DNA from: Flemingiibacterium sp964430755
GTDB lineage: Bacteria > Bacillota > Clostridia > Oscillospirales > CAG-272
Direction: 5' to 3'
Length of the DNA stretch: 29,391 bases
Assembly: GCA_964430755.1 (NCBI GenBank)
Contig: CAYSFT010000025.1
Location: forward strand, 1-29,391
A program made the position numbers and the translations under genes. The notes beneath the pieces were generated by a model that saw only the letters and a list, made by a program, of their open reading frames with translations, had not been told where the DNA came from and ran no database searches. This document shows, piece after piece, positions 17,095-27,900 of this stretch (positions are counted from its first letter, which is position 1; the number at the start of each line of letters is the position of its first letter).

Positions 17095-17240
17095 TGTGAA
17101 AATTCTCCTTTTCTGTGTATTTATTTAGGAAATAAACCGTCCGAACAAGAAAAGCGCGGACAGGGTTCAGATAGACGAATATATAATTTGTATGTATTTT
17201 GGTCATAAATCATGATATTCGATAACTGATTACAATATTT

Positions 17241-17269
17241 ATTATACATTATGCGAGGGCATTTTTCAA
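17241..17269 (-). promoter_or_regulatory. Sigma-A promoter of the EF-G-like gene
   Basis: On the minus strand: TTGAAA (plus 17264-17269), 17-bp spacer, TATAAT (plus 17241-17246). The predicted leader is about 140 nt; it contains a small GTCCG/CGGAC inverted repeat but no riboswitch I recognise. Confidence 0.8.
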
Positions 17270-17335
17270 GAGGTTTTAGAAAAATAATACCAATCCGCAT
17301 AGAGAAATCAAAGTGAAGTTTTTGTTTACATTGCA

Positions 17336-17366
17336 CAAAAAAGCGACACCCATTTCGAGTATCGCT
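17336..17366 (-). terminator. Terminator of the radical SAM gene
   Basis: On the minus strand AGCGATAC pairs with GTGTCGCT (plus 17342-17366) with one wobble, followed by six T. It separates the radical SAM gene from the EF-G promoter. Confidence 0.8.
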
Positions 17367-17378
17367 TCAAAGCTTTTA

Positions 17379-18338
17379 TTATAACGCATATTTGCCCTGC
17401 CATGTGTCGCGCTCAAACATCAGCTTGTCGATCGTATTCATCACCACAAGCTTTTTACGGCTCCATTCGGGCGCGATCAGTGTGTCAGCCATACCGTCGC
17501 CCGTAAGCCTGCCGATAACCGTTTCGCTCGGCATAATTTCAAGCTGTCGTACAACTGTATCGGCATATTCTTCAAGCGTGAGACATTCAAATTCGCCTTG
17601 ACGGTAAACATCGGCAAGCCTTGTCCCCTCGATAACGTGAAGCAAGTGAAGCTTTAGTTGATCGGGCCGCAGCCTTGCCACCTCACGTGCCGATTCGAGC
17701 ATCATTTCGGCGTTTTCATGCAGCAGACCGTTTATCAGATGTACGCCGATATTTATCTTTCCCGAGGCACGGCGAAGCTTTTCGTATCCGGCAACAAACT
17801 CGGCAAAGGTGTGACCGCGGTTAATGTACGCCGCCGTGGAATCGTGCACCGTCTGCAAACCAAGCTCAACCGTCAGAAAGGTCCGCTCGGCAAGCTCTGC
17901 CAAATATTCGCAAACGTCATCTGCAAGGCAGTCTGCACGTGTCGCAACCGATATACCGACAACATCGTGAAACGCCAGTGCAGTCTCATACTTTTCACGA
18001 AGCAGACTGAGTGGCGCATATGTGCCCGTAAACGCTTGAAAATAGGCGATACACTTCGGTGACTCCCATTTTTTTGAAAGACGTGAATAAGCGTCCTCAA
18101 ACTGCGAAAGTATGGGTGCAGAGGAATCAGAGCAAAAGTCACCCGATCCGCGCTCGGAGCAGTATATGCAACCGCCGATGCCGCGTGTACCGTCACGATT
18201 CGGGCAGGTGAACCCACCGTCAAGCGGAAGCTTCGCACACTTCGCACCGAACTTTTGGCGGAGAAAATAGTCATATGAATAATAGCGTTTGTTTGAATCG
18301 CTGTACGGAAAAGGATTGGTTTCGGCTTGAGTCGGCAT
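17379..18338 (-). CDS. Radical SAM protein, YtqA/TIGR01212 family
   Basis: 319 residues. The [4Fe-4S] cluster cysteines are Cys45, Cys57 and Cys60 in the family-typical FTCPNRDGTRGIGGCIYC arrangement, a widened spacing distinct from the common CxxxCxxC. A GSGDF motif follows, then a TIM-barrel with ATRADC and the VELGLQ stretch. These fit the YtqA group; a tRNA-modification role has been suggested for relatives, but I treat the substrate as unknown. I chose the start at 18338 because GGAGGTG lies 6 nt upstream; the upstream in-frame ATG at 18371 falls in the promoter. Monocistronic, with its own promoter and terminator. Confidence 0.92.
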   Translation of the reverse strand: MPTQAETNPFPYSDSNKRYYSYDYFLRQKFGAKCAKLPLDGGFTCPNRDGTRGIGGCIYCSERGSGDFCSDSSAPILSQFEDAYSRLSKKWESPKCIAYFQAFTGTYAPLSLLREKYETALAFHDVVGISVATRADCLADDVCEYLAELAERTFLTVELGLQTVHDSTAAYINRGHTFAEFVAGYEKLRRASGKINIGVHLINGLLHENAEMMLESAREVARLRPDQLKLHLLHVIEGTRLADVYRQGEFECLTLEEYADTVVRQLEIMPSETVIGRLTGDGMADTLIAPEWSRKKLVVMNTIDKLMFERDTWQGKYAL

Positions 18339-18361
18339 AGTGCACCTCCTATCATAATAAT

Positions 18362-18390
18362 ATGATACCATAAGCTCATCCGTTTTTCAA
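18362..18390 (-). promoter_or_regulatory. Sigma-A promoter of the radical SAM gene
   Basis: Minus strand TTGAAA (plus 18385-18390), 17-bp spacer ending in TGG, -10 TATCAT (plus 18362-18367). It is back-to-back with the tRNA promoter. Confidence 0.75.
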
Positions 18391-18430
18391 GCACCGAAAA
18401 GAATTTTCCGAAAAAAGTTTATTAAACCCC

Positions 18431-18459
18431 TTGACAAACTGTTCGGATTGTGGTATTAT
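18431..18459 (+). promoter_or_regulatory. Promoter of tRNA-Gly
   Basis: TTGACA (18431-18436), 17-bp spacer ending in TTGTGG, -10 TATTAT (18454-18459). The mature tRNA begins 19 bp after the -10 box. It shares the TTGTGGTAT core with the apgM promoter and with two of the promoters inside the phage gene. Confidence 0.85.
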
Positions 18460-18477
18460 ATATAAGTACCAAGAAAC

Positions 18478-18551
<74 letters not shown>

Positions 18552-18557
18552 ATAAAG

Positions 18558-18592
18558 AAATCCGCTTGTTATAAAGCAAAGCGGATTTTTTC
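18558..18592 (+). terminator. Terminator of tRNA-Gly
   Basis: AAATCCGCTT (18558-18567) pairs with AAGCGGATTT (18579-18588), a perfect 10-bp stem with an 11-nt loop, running into a T-rich tail. Confidence 0.88.
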
Positions 18593-18660
18593 TTTTGTTG
18601 TCGTGCTTTTTCGGCGTTAGAATCCTAACATATATATTAATAAAACACACTGCAAAACAC

Positions 18661-18695
18661 GATTTTAAAATCAAATCTGTCACGAATCTGTCACG
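18661..18695. repeat. Palindrome plus 11-bp tandem direct repeat near the prophage edge
   Basis: GATTTTAAAATC (18661-18672) is a perfect 12-bp palindrome. Next to it AATCTGTCACG is repeated twice in tandem (18674-18684, 18685-18695), one helical turn apart. Their place between the tRNA and the first phage gene would suit integrase arm-type or excisionase sites. That assignment is inference. Confidence 0.45.
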
Positions 18696-18707
18696 ACGCA
18701 TAAACGA

Positions 18708-18735
18708 ACACCGCCCTGGCGAACCAAAGCGGTGT
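18708..18735 (-). terminator. Possible terminator after the holin-like gene
   Basis: On the minus strand ACACCGC pairs with GCGGTGT, followed by TCGTTTATG. The T run is broken, so this is a weak candidate. It begins 5 bp beyond the holin stop. Confidence 0.45.
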
Positions 18736-18740
18736 AAAAT

Positions 18741-18956
18741 TCACTCTTCCCCATCCTTGCCGCTCACCGAGCTTGCATCCACGATGCCCTCTCCGATGAT
18801 GTACGCGATAAGTGTCGCACCAGCCATGATGATGGATGTCACCTCTGCCGCTGTGGATTCAGCACAACCGAACCCGATCATCAACGCAGTGACAAAACCG
18901 ACCACAGCTGCCCAGAACTTGCGTGATGTAAGCTTGCGTTTCCAGTCAATTTTCAA
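18741..18956 (-). CDS. Small two-helix phage protein, holin-like
   Basis: 71 residues from a TTG start. A basic N-terminus (KIDWKRKLTSRKFW) is followed by two membrane segments (about 14-31 and 39-58) and a short charged tail. This is the layout of small Firmicute phage holins, which permeabilise the membrane to release endolysin; the family assignment is by size and topology. GGAGGTGA on the minus strand (plus 18962-18969) lies 5 nt before the TTG; the frame is open upstream to 19007 and overlaps the end of the giant gene, but no ribosome site supports that. No endolysin is visible beside it. Confidence 0.65.
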   Translation of the reverse strand: MKIDWKRKLTSRKFWAAVVGFVTALMIGFGCAESTAAEVTSIIMAGATLIAYIIGEGIVDASSVSGKDGEE

Positions 18957-18988
18957 ATAGCTCACCTCCTCCCATAAAAAACATATCC

Positions 18989-21900
18989 TCAATTTCCACC
19001 ATACCACGGTGTATCATCGAGCGTCGTCTCCTTGTACTCCATCAAATAGAGCGCATCCTTTTGCTCGTTACTGATGTTCATTTTGTCAATCTCAGCCATA
19101 ATTTTGTCTTTTCGTCCGTCTCCGGTAGTTATTGAATTGAAACGATACATCTCAAGGAAATCGTCAAAATCGCCACCGGCTTTCATGAACCGCTCAATCT
19201 TGGCAGGCCACGTATCAGCTGTTGAAACAAACGTCGTAAACGCTATCACCTTTGCTTCGTCAATAACGTCAGACTTCATCAGCACATCAAGCCGCGCCAA
19301 CGTCTTACTACCGGTCTCGGGGTTCGTCGCGCGAAGCTCTTTGACAAGATTGTACGACTTACGCTTATCACCTCCGGCTTTCACCATCTCCTCATAGGCC
19401 ACCGTAGCATTTGACTCATATGTACGCACTTTCAGGCTCGGATCATATGCACCTGCAGTATTATTCCACAACGCAACAACCTCACGAAGGCCATTACTCA
19501 AAGGCAGTCCGAACCATTGTGAAGCCGCTCTTGTCGTGTTGTAAATAGCGTAGTACATAGATTTGTCCATATCTTCACTATTTTCTATAACACTCTTCCA
19601 TCCTTTAATTGCTTTTACAGTAGACTCCAGCTGAGCTCTTGAAATGTCGTCATTCGAGAAATATCCATATCCGATCTGATCTTCAATAAGCGACATAAAA
19701 TCCGATAGAATTGGTATATTGTTGATAGGATTTGCATTAGTAAGTAAATTGGGGACGAACTCCTCTCCGACTTTCTTCCAAAACTCCTCATCGTCGTCAT
19801 CACGCCACGCATCAGCCATACTTTCAAGCAACGATGCCGCAAGCGTTGTCATCGTTAGCGAAGCCACTGCTCGGCGAACAGCTTTCCCTGACTTTTTCCA
19901 TGCCGCCTTTTTGCCGTTTATCTTCGATTCATTTTGAAATCCGATAATAAGGTCACTTATGATATTGTGGTTTATCGTCGGTTCAGACATGAACGCCGTT
20001 GCAGTCTGTGCCAATCCGTCCTTTTTTCTCATAATCTGCGAACGAGTAAGCACACTATCAACAACCTGCGACGAATATATCACTTCACGGAGTTTCTTTC
20101 CGACAGCCCTGTAAAAATCCTCGCTTCCATGCTTGTATTCGCCATTACGCTTAACATCATAACAACACGCTTTCCACAAACGCCCGAGTGTAATCTCATC
20201 CGCCTTTGCTGCTAACGTCATCATCTTTTCATTGAACGCTTCCTTCTTTGATGGATTTCCTTTTATACTGCTTTCAATATTTCTCGAAATATCCGTGTCA
20301 AAAAAGCCGTATGACTTCCAAAGGGCAATACCGCAATATTCTTTAGCCATTTTGTATTCACCAAAACTCGGAACAATCGCACGAGCCATATCTCTCCATT
20401 CAAGAACCGTATGCGCTCGCATCCACGATGTAAACTGCAGTAAGGCAACACGTAAATTAGCACCAACTGCCGATATTTTGTTGTTCTTCATAAAGGAACG
20501 TAACAGAGGAACACCGTCACTGCGAATGCCCGTACCGTTAATATCCTTGATAAGAGTGAGAATATACTTCTCCGCCTCTTTTCCGTAAGCATTTTCCATT
20601 GATGTACGAACTCCGTTTTCAGTAGCCTGCATCGTCTCTTGATTTATCGTCCTGCTTCTGTAATTGATCCACTTCATAGAATCAAGCAACGCCATACCGT
20701 AAGCATTCATACGTGCCATATCTGAGGTGTGTGCAGCAAATACATCGAAAATATTTCGTATCACAAGCTCGTTGTTGGCATTGGGTACAAGCTGCTTTGT
20801 AGCCGAAAAATTAAGCAAATAGAAAAGATTACCCCGGTCTGCATCGGGATCTCTGATATCTCGCCCTTTCGGTGACGTTTCCATCGGGAAATAGTTCTTC
20901 TCCGTATAATCTCGCTTCAGGAATCGTTTCATAGAGATTTCATTTCCCCATTCTGCGCAGGTCGTAGCCATATAATTTCTCATGCCATCCGCAGCATCTT
21001 TTTGTCGTTTAGTCAAGCTGTCACAAATAGCTTGAATATCCTCCTCGGTTAGATTGGAATGACTGTCCGCATATTCCTTCATACCTTTCTTTTTTCCGAC
21101 AACCGCAACACCTCCGACAAGCAAATGTTCCCTCGCTGCTTCACGCTCCGAAAGACAGTATATGCTCATTGCATCCGCGCTTGTAAGCGTAAGCTTGTTT
21201 CCACTCGGCAGATTGATCGTGTGAACGTCAGAACTCCATGTTCGAGCTTCCTTTTTAGTGTGATTAGTTTCGGAAAATCTGACAATATCATCGGCAAGCA
21301 TCGCCAATTTATCCTGTGAATCCATAAAAGATTCCATTATTGATTCGCCGCCTTTTCCGAAACGCTTGAAAGCATAGAATGGTAATGCATTGTCCCATTT
21401 TAAAAAGTCACCTGCAGTATTTGTGCTTTTAACAGGACCAAGCGAATCAAGATATTTTACAGTCTCAGTGCCAAGCTCCGTCACGTTTGCAAACAAATTA
21501 TTTGCACTAAGCTCCTGCATTTTAGATACAGAATGACGTATCAACCGCAGTACACGAACAAGTCCTGCCGCTTGCTCGGGCCGCATAGTTGCAACCACCG
21601 CGCCGACAGTATTCTCAGCCGCTGCCACAGTCGTTGCTATAGCCTTTATTTGCTTCGCCATATCCTGCAGTTCTTTGTCAAATTCGGGAGGCAAATCAAG
21701 ATATCCGGGAGTCTCCAAAACCGCTCCTGCACTTCCGTTTTTGCTCTCGCTTTCCTGAATCTCTTTAATGCGCTGTACCTTACCAGAAAGCTCATACAAC
21801 GCGAAGGCTGCTCTGGTTTCCCATCTCGTCTCTCCCTTTCCGGCAAGAGAACTCTTCGAGGAAATGTCAATGCTCTCAAGAAGGTCATGCATCGGTTCGA

Positions 21901-24900
21901 CTAAGAAGTCGGGGCATTTCGCTTGACTCTTTGTCGGGTGGTTAATCCATTGAAGCGTCTTCGCATATTCCTGTTTGAGTCGCTCTCGCGGTTCGTTCAG
22001 ATCCTTGTATTCTTTGAGAACCTCTATTTCCGCCGCGTGCTGTGCCCGTTCTGTTCTTATCTGCTCACGCGCTTCGTTGAGAGCCTTACTCGGGCGTGAA
22101 ATCGGATACGGCTTGCGTATCGCAGGATCACTTCCGCCTGTATCTTCAATGTCATTTCGAAGCCGCCCTTTATCGTCGATAAAGTAACCGGTTTCATCAA
22201 AGACTTGCTTGGCGCTAACACCATCCTGCAGCATCTTTATGGCTCGTGTACGCTCAGGATCACGAGCGAGGGAATAGTGTGAGCCATCATTGCGTTCGGT
22301 ATAATCGAAAAGATATTTCAGCTTTTCGCTTTCGTTATATTTCAATCCTCCGTCTTCGCGCCGCACTCTCTTGACAAAATCGTAAAGTTGTGATATACTA
22401 TATGTGTCACCATGGTTGGGCGTCGGAGACATATCGGCCTTATTGCCGAGCAGGCTCTGCCCAGTGGTGACAATTTCTATATCACGGAATACATATGCTT
22501 CCGCTTTACTTGGATGCTGTACAACATTACACACTAAGCAACGCGGAGCTTTTGTTTTCCCATCCGCATATTCGTACAATCCATACATTCTATATACAAA
22601 TAATGCCGCCCCTTTATTATCAGTGTGCGCTGCACGTTCAACCCCGAGTAAAATGCTGTTTTCAAGTATTTGTGATATATGAGGTATAACATCTACAATG
22701 CTCTGTGCATTACCCCTTTTTATAACCTTGGATATTGATTCATTTACAACATCAGGCCATAACTCGACAGTTATACCCGATTGCTTAATATTCACCTCGG
22801 CTTTATTGCCATAAGCCAATTTAAAAGCAGCCTTTCCCGAAGCAAATGCCCCTTGCTTTTTAGATATCGGTACACCGCCTTTATTGACTGATGCCATAAC
22901 AAGCGGAGTATCATCAGCACGCATAACCGTATCAAAATTAGCTGACAATGGGAATCTATCACCGAGTTTCACACTTAATTCGTCAAGCGACTCTTTTGCG
23001 AGTATCTCACGAAATGCATTATATCCACCACGTTCCTTGCTGTTAAACATAAACTGCTCTGCCGATTGTTGCTGATTCTGTTTCTTCGTTTCACGTAAAG
23101 CCTTTGCAAACATATCCGAGATATTCCTATAATATCGTTCCGTCGCATACTCCGTCTCGGTTTTCGCTAAATTCTTATTGCCAAGTGCCAAAAGAGCAGA
23201 TTTGAGGCGCGAAAACATACGTGTGACAATATTACGGTTGCTTGCAGTAAAATCATACAGCATTTTCTCGTTTTTGAACATCTCACCAATAGCATCCGCA
23301 ACTATCTCACGATCGGCATCCGCAGGTGTAAACTCTCGACCTTGATCCTTGTAAAACTCAACATAGCCGGCAGCCATTATCTCATCACGAAGTTCAGACC
23401 AATTCTTACCCTGCGCCGCATACATACGTTTGATCTCACGGACAAGCTGTGAATACTGCAGTGCTGTCTCAATTGTATGAGTCAATTCATGTGCAAGTGC
23501 CTGTGATGCAACACTTTCGCCGTTCACGTTTATATAGATAACTCCGTCTTCAACCTTGCCATTGATACGGTATGAGTCAGACATAAACAGTATCTTTCGT
23601 CCGAAAACCTTTGATACAAATTCCGCTATTGCAATATCACTTTCACTCGCGCCTGCAAGATAACCCGTCTTCGCGGTTTCTGTTTTTGCAGCTTCCGCTT
23701 TTATTTTGCGAAGCTGCGTCTGCGCAGTATCGGGGATATATTTGCCGGTACGCTGATATTCTTCCATAGGAGTTTTGACGTGAATAGCAGATTCCGAGGT
23801 TGTAATAGTATTAGCAGTTCTCATATCATGAGAGATATCTTCCTCTGCCCACGTGCGCATCTGCTCAACCTCTCCATCGTCAAGTATACCCTCGGTGTCA
23901 CTGAACATATCGCCGGAATCTTCGGTATATCTGTTATCGTATAGATTTGCATCGTCGAATGCGTTTTGAGGTGTTGTACCGTTTTGACTCTTGACAGAAT
24001 CTGCGTTTTGTGATATACTGTTATTAGAGATACCGTTTGTTAGAGCGTTACCTACGGGGCGCTCCAGGCCGTTAATTCGGTCGGCGGTATCTCTTATTTT
24101 GTTTGTAATATCGTAAATATGATACTCACCTTCAAATCGTGTGCGTCCCACGTTTAAATACACCGGAAATGTTTCTCCGTCATAGCGTACGTCCGCTTTG
24201 TAATATCTGAAATAATCAAACTTGTTGTGTTCTACATCTTTTGCCTCTGCATAAGGTTTGGCTTTTTCAACAAGTTCCTTTATGTGAGATATCTGCGCGC
24301 TTTTTTTATCGGCTGCTTTATTTGCAATATGTAATGCATCGCGTCTATCTACAACTGCTTTTATTCCATCGCTAAGCACGATTGGTTGTTCTGATAGAGT
24401 TTCAAGTATATATTCTTGTATGATCTTATATTTTTCAGCTCCGTAGATTCCATTTGTTCGTTGCGATAATTCGTTATCACTCGACAGATCAATCACTGAA
24501 TTTACATCAGCCTTGCTAATTGCGCCATCGCTTGTCATCATCGCCCTCGTGCCCGTACCGTCCTTACCTTTCGCCTGAACAAGCGCACGACCGAAGCGGT
24601 CACGAATCCTCTCGATCTCACGAAGCATGAGCTGATGCTCGCGGTAAGTCGCATCGTACTTGTCCTTGAAAATACCGCGCTTCAGGAAATCGGCAATATC
24701 CTCTCTCATGCGCTTCGCCATCTGCGAAAGACGGTACCACATACGAGTCGCCGCATTGCGGTTGTGCTTCACAAACTCCACAAGATCAATCTGGCGCTCG
24801 GTTGCCGTGTCACCTTCGCCGAATAACGTCTCCATCACTCGCGCTACAACCTCACGTTCAGCCTTGGCATCGTTAAACTCCTCGCCGGTGAGCTCCGTGT

Positions 24901-27900
24901 ATTTGTGCTCATACTCCGCATAAACCTCATCGTAGAACGTATCCCAATTCGCGATAACACCTTTCGCAGAATACGTCTCAAGGAATCCCTTGACGCTATC
25001 AACGAGATTCTTGTATTCCTTTGTTCCTTCAACAGCGTGGGTAAGCTCGTGAGCGATAACCTGCGAAACCACATTTCCGCGCTTTGGATTTACGAAAATA
25101 GTGTTCTTTCCGTCAAATTCACCGTTTGCAACATAGTTATCAGAAACGAAAATTATTTCTTTACCGGTGTACTTTGAAAGCTGCTCGGCAATATATATCT
25201 GCTCGTTTGTCGCGCCTGCAAGATATCCCGTTCTCGCCGTATCGGTTTTCGCAGCATTCGCTTTTGCCTGTGCAGATTGTTCTGCCGCCGTGGGAAGCAT
25301 ACCGTTACGCTCAAATATAGTCTTAGCTCTGACCTTAGGCTGTACGGTCTCCGTGTCGCCTTTTTTTGTGTTTCCACCGGTCTGATCTGTTTTGGCAGCG
25401 GCTCTCTGCGCTCTTTTCACCGCTTTCGGATTACTAAGCTGTTGATCGAGTTCAGTCATAACACTGCCCCATTCGGCTTCATATTCAGCATCATTCATCC
25501 AACGTCCGCCACCTTCGCCGTCAGGAACCCAAAAGCGGCCATCCTCTCTTGTTTGAAGCTGCTCGCCAAAGAGCGAATTAGCATTCGCTATCTCCTCATC
25601 GCTCAGCGGCCTATCCCATAAGGAGTCATCGCTTAAGTTTGAATCGGAAGCGTTAGCGTTAGCTGCATCGTAGGGAGGCGGCAATATATCCGATAAACCT
25701 CCGTCGTCAAAAAGCAGCTCGTTTGCGTCATCTCGGGAAACGCTCTCAGGCGTTGGCAGCTCATCAAGCAAATAGTCGTTGTCGGTTTTTACGCTCTTGA
25801 CAGCTCCACCGTTTTGTGGTATAATATCTACAGGAGCATTCGTAGAACCGTTATCGGACGTCGCATTGGGGATATTTGCATCAATGAGCTGCGAAGCTCC
25901 ATTATTATATCCCGGTTCTCCGATAAACGCTGATACAACAAATAATGTTTTTGCCTTGGTATCAGCAACCGCTTGAACAACATAATACGAACCGTCGCCG
26001 ATGCTTTTCTCATAGAGAATCGTATCGGCGGTTTTGTTTCTGCCGTTTTTCATATATGTGTATGCCTGTGTTTTACCGGCACGTCTTATACTATCCGGCT
26101 CTGACATAGCAAACTGCATTTTAGCTATATCTTCGATATTGGACATAGATTTATCAGCCGCTCCGTTTTCGCCGTGGCGTTTCAAAATATGTTCTACCTG
26201 ACGCGCTTCGATAGCAACCTTGAATCCGTGAACATCAACACCGGTTATATCTTGAATTGTATCAGCATTTTTGTCTGATACATTATCGAAATATACTTTC
26301 TCATTTGCAGCCGCGCCTTTGTTTTTGACTCGATTGACCAAATCAACAACAGCTGTGTTAAGTTTCTGAGCGATGTACGCTGGAGAATATTTTTTTGCCT
26401 CGGTATTTGTAGCAATAGCAGCCTGTTCATATAACTTATTGCCTTTAATTGCCTTGCCATCATGGGAAACATCCTCAGGCGTTGGTAACTCATCAAGCAA
26501 ATAGTCGTTATCGGTTTTTACACTGTTGACAGCATCGGGGTTTTGTGGTATAATAGTAGTGTCGGAAGACAGAGAAGCAGGGTTCGTTTCGGACGTGCCG
26601 CTATTGGTATCGCTTTGCGATGCATAAGCTCCTGCGTAATGTCCTCCGTCTTTTTTATTGTCAAGTGCCGCATCTGCATCGCTCTCAATAAAGTCTACCC
26701 CCTTCGTATTAGCTCTAATAAAACTCGGTGATTGCGCGATGCCACTTACCATTGAACCGACAACAAACTGCTCAAGCAGATTTTCATCCGCCAATATATC
26801 CTTAAAATCTTGTTCGGACATATATGTTATTTTCTTGCCTGCCGCTTGAATAAATCCGGCTATAACTTCCTCTGCGCCTTCTGCGCCGGCTTTAATACCG
26901 AATTGCGTGGCGTTGCGGAGATATATGTTTGAGATTTTGGATGACAATTTTTTTGCGAGCATATCGTCCGCACTGCTCAAACCGCGAGAAAAACCAAGCG
27001 CATTTATACCCTTTCCCAAGCCGCCGAACATCATCTCGGAAACTGTATCCGCTGCAGCCGAAATTGCACCGGAAAGCTCTGCTTCACCTGTCGTGGCACC
27101 GTTTCGGTACGCTTCGCTTGTGGCAGAGCCGAAACTGCTTATAGCAGTTGTTGCAATCGGCGCAACTTTTCCTACCACCTGCGCTCCTTTTGATGCGGCT
27201 CCGAGCACTTTGCCAAGTCCAGCTGTCGCCCATGTTCCGATAAGGTGACCTCCTACGTTGCCAAGTGAATCTGTTGTTCTGCCAAAAACAGAGCCCTTAT
27301 CAACGAAGTTTTTAACCGGTGCTAATAAGTCACTATACGTGTTTTGGGCTGCAAATTCACGCATTTCTGTTGAGTTGCTCGGTGAATAAATCTGGTGCTC
27401 TACTTCTTTCCATCTCCATCTTCCATCTTCGCCTTTATATCTTACTACATCTTTTACCGTCTTAGTATCATCTCCGTCAAATGGATCTGCCACCGCTGCC
27501 GCACCGTACATAATCGCATCTGCGATACCTTCTGAAAAATTGGCAAAACCTTCAACCGCGTTAATTGCAAGATCACCGGCAGTTCCGCCGATAGTTCCAC
27601 CGATCGTTTTCGTCACGTCGCCGAATTGATATCCATCATTCCAAGTGTTACCCCATAATTCAGGGGCTTGAAAAAACCGGATTCCTCCCTCTTGTTTATT
27701 CTCCGTCTGCGCCGGTGTTTGCGTCTGCGTCTGAGTCTGCGTCTGCGCCGGTGTTTGCGTCTGCGTCTGAGTCTGTGTCTGCGTCTGAGTCTGAGTCTGC
27801 GTCTGTTCCTGTTCCGCAAGTCCGTTACGACGCATAAGAAGCATCAGCGTTGCCGCTTGTACCGCATCTTGTGCCGGTGTCTGCGTCTGCTCCGGTGCCG

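Noticed and set aside
18603..18740. Integrase gene remnant next to the tRNA
   Set aside because: No frame in this stretch shows tyrosine-recombinase motifs; only the short repeats and palindrome are visible.
22404..22689. Plus-strand small ORFs downstream of antisense promoter 1 as its product
   Set aside because: The candidate ATGs lack a Shine-Dalgarno sequence and the translations look like shadow peptides. A structured RNA fits the palindromes better.
27705..27806. CRISPR-like array (two near-identical 36-bp units)
   Set aside because: The units are adjacent without spacers, made of hexamers, and encode an in-frame TQ linker. No cas genes are present.
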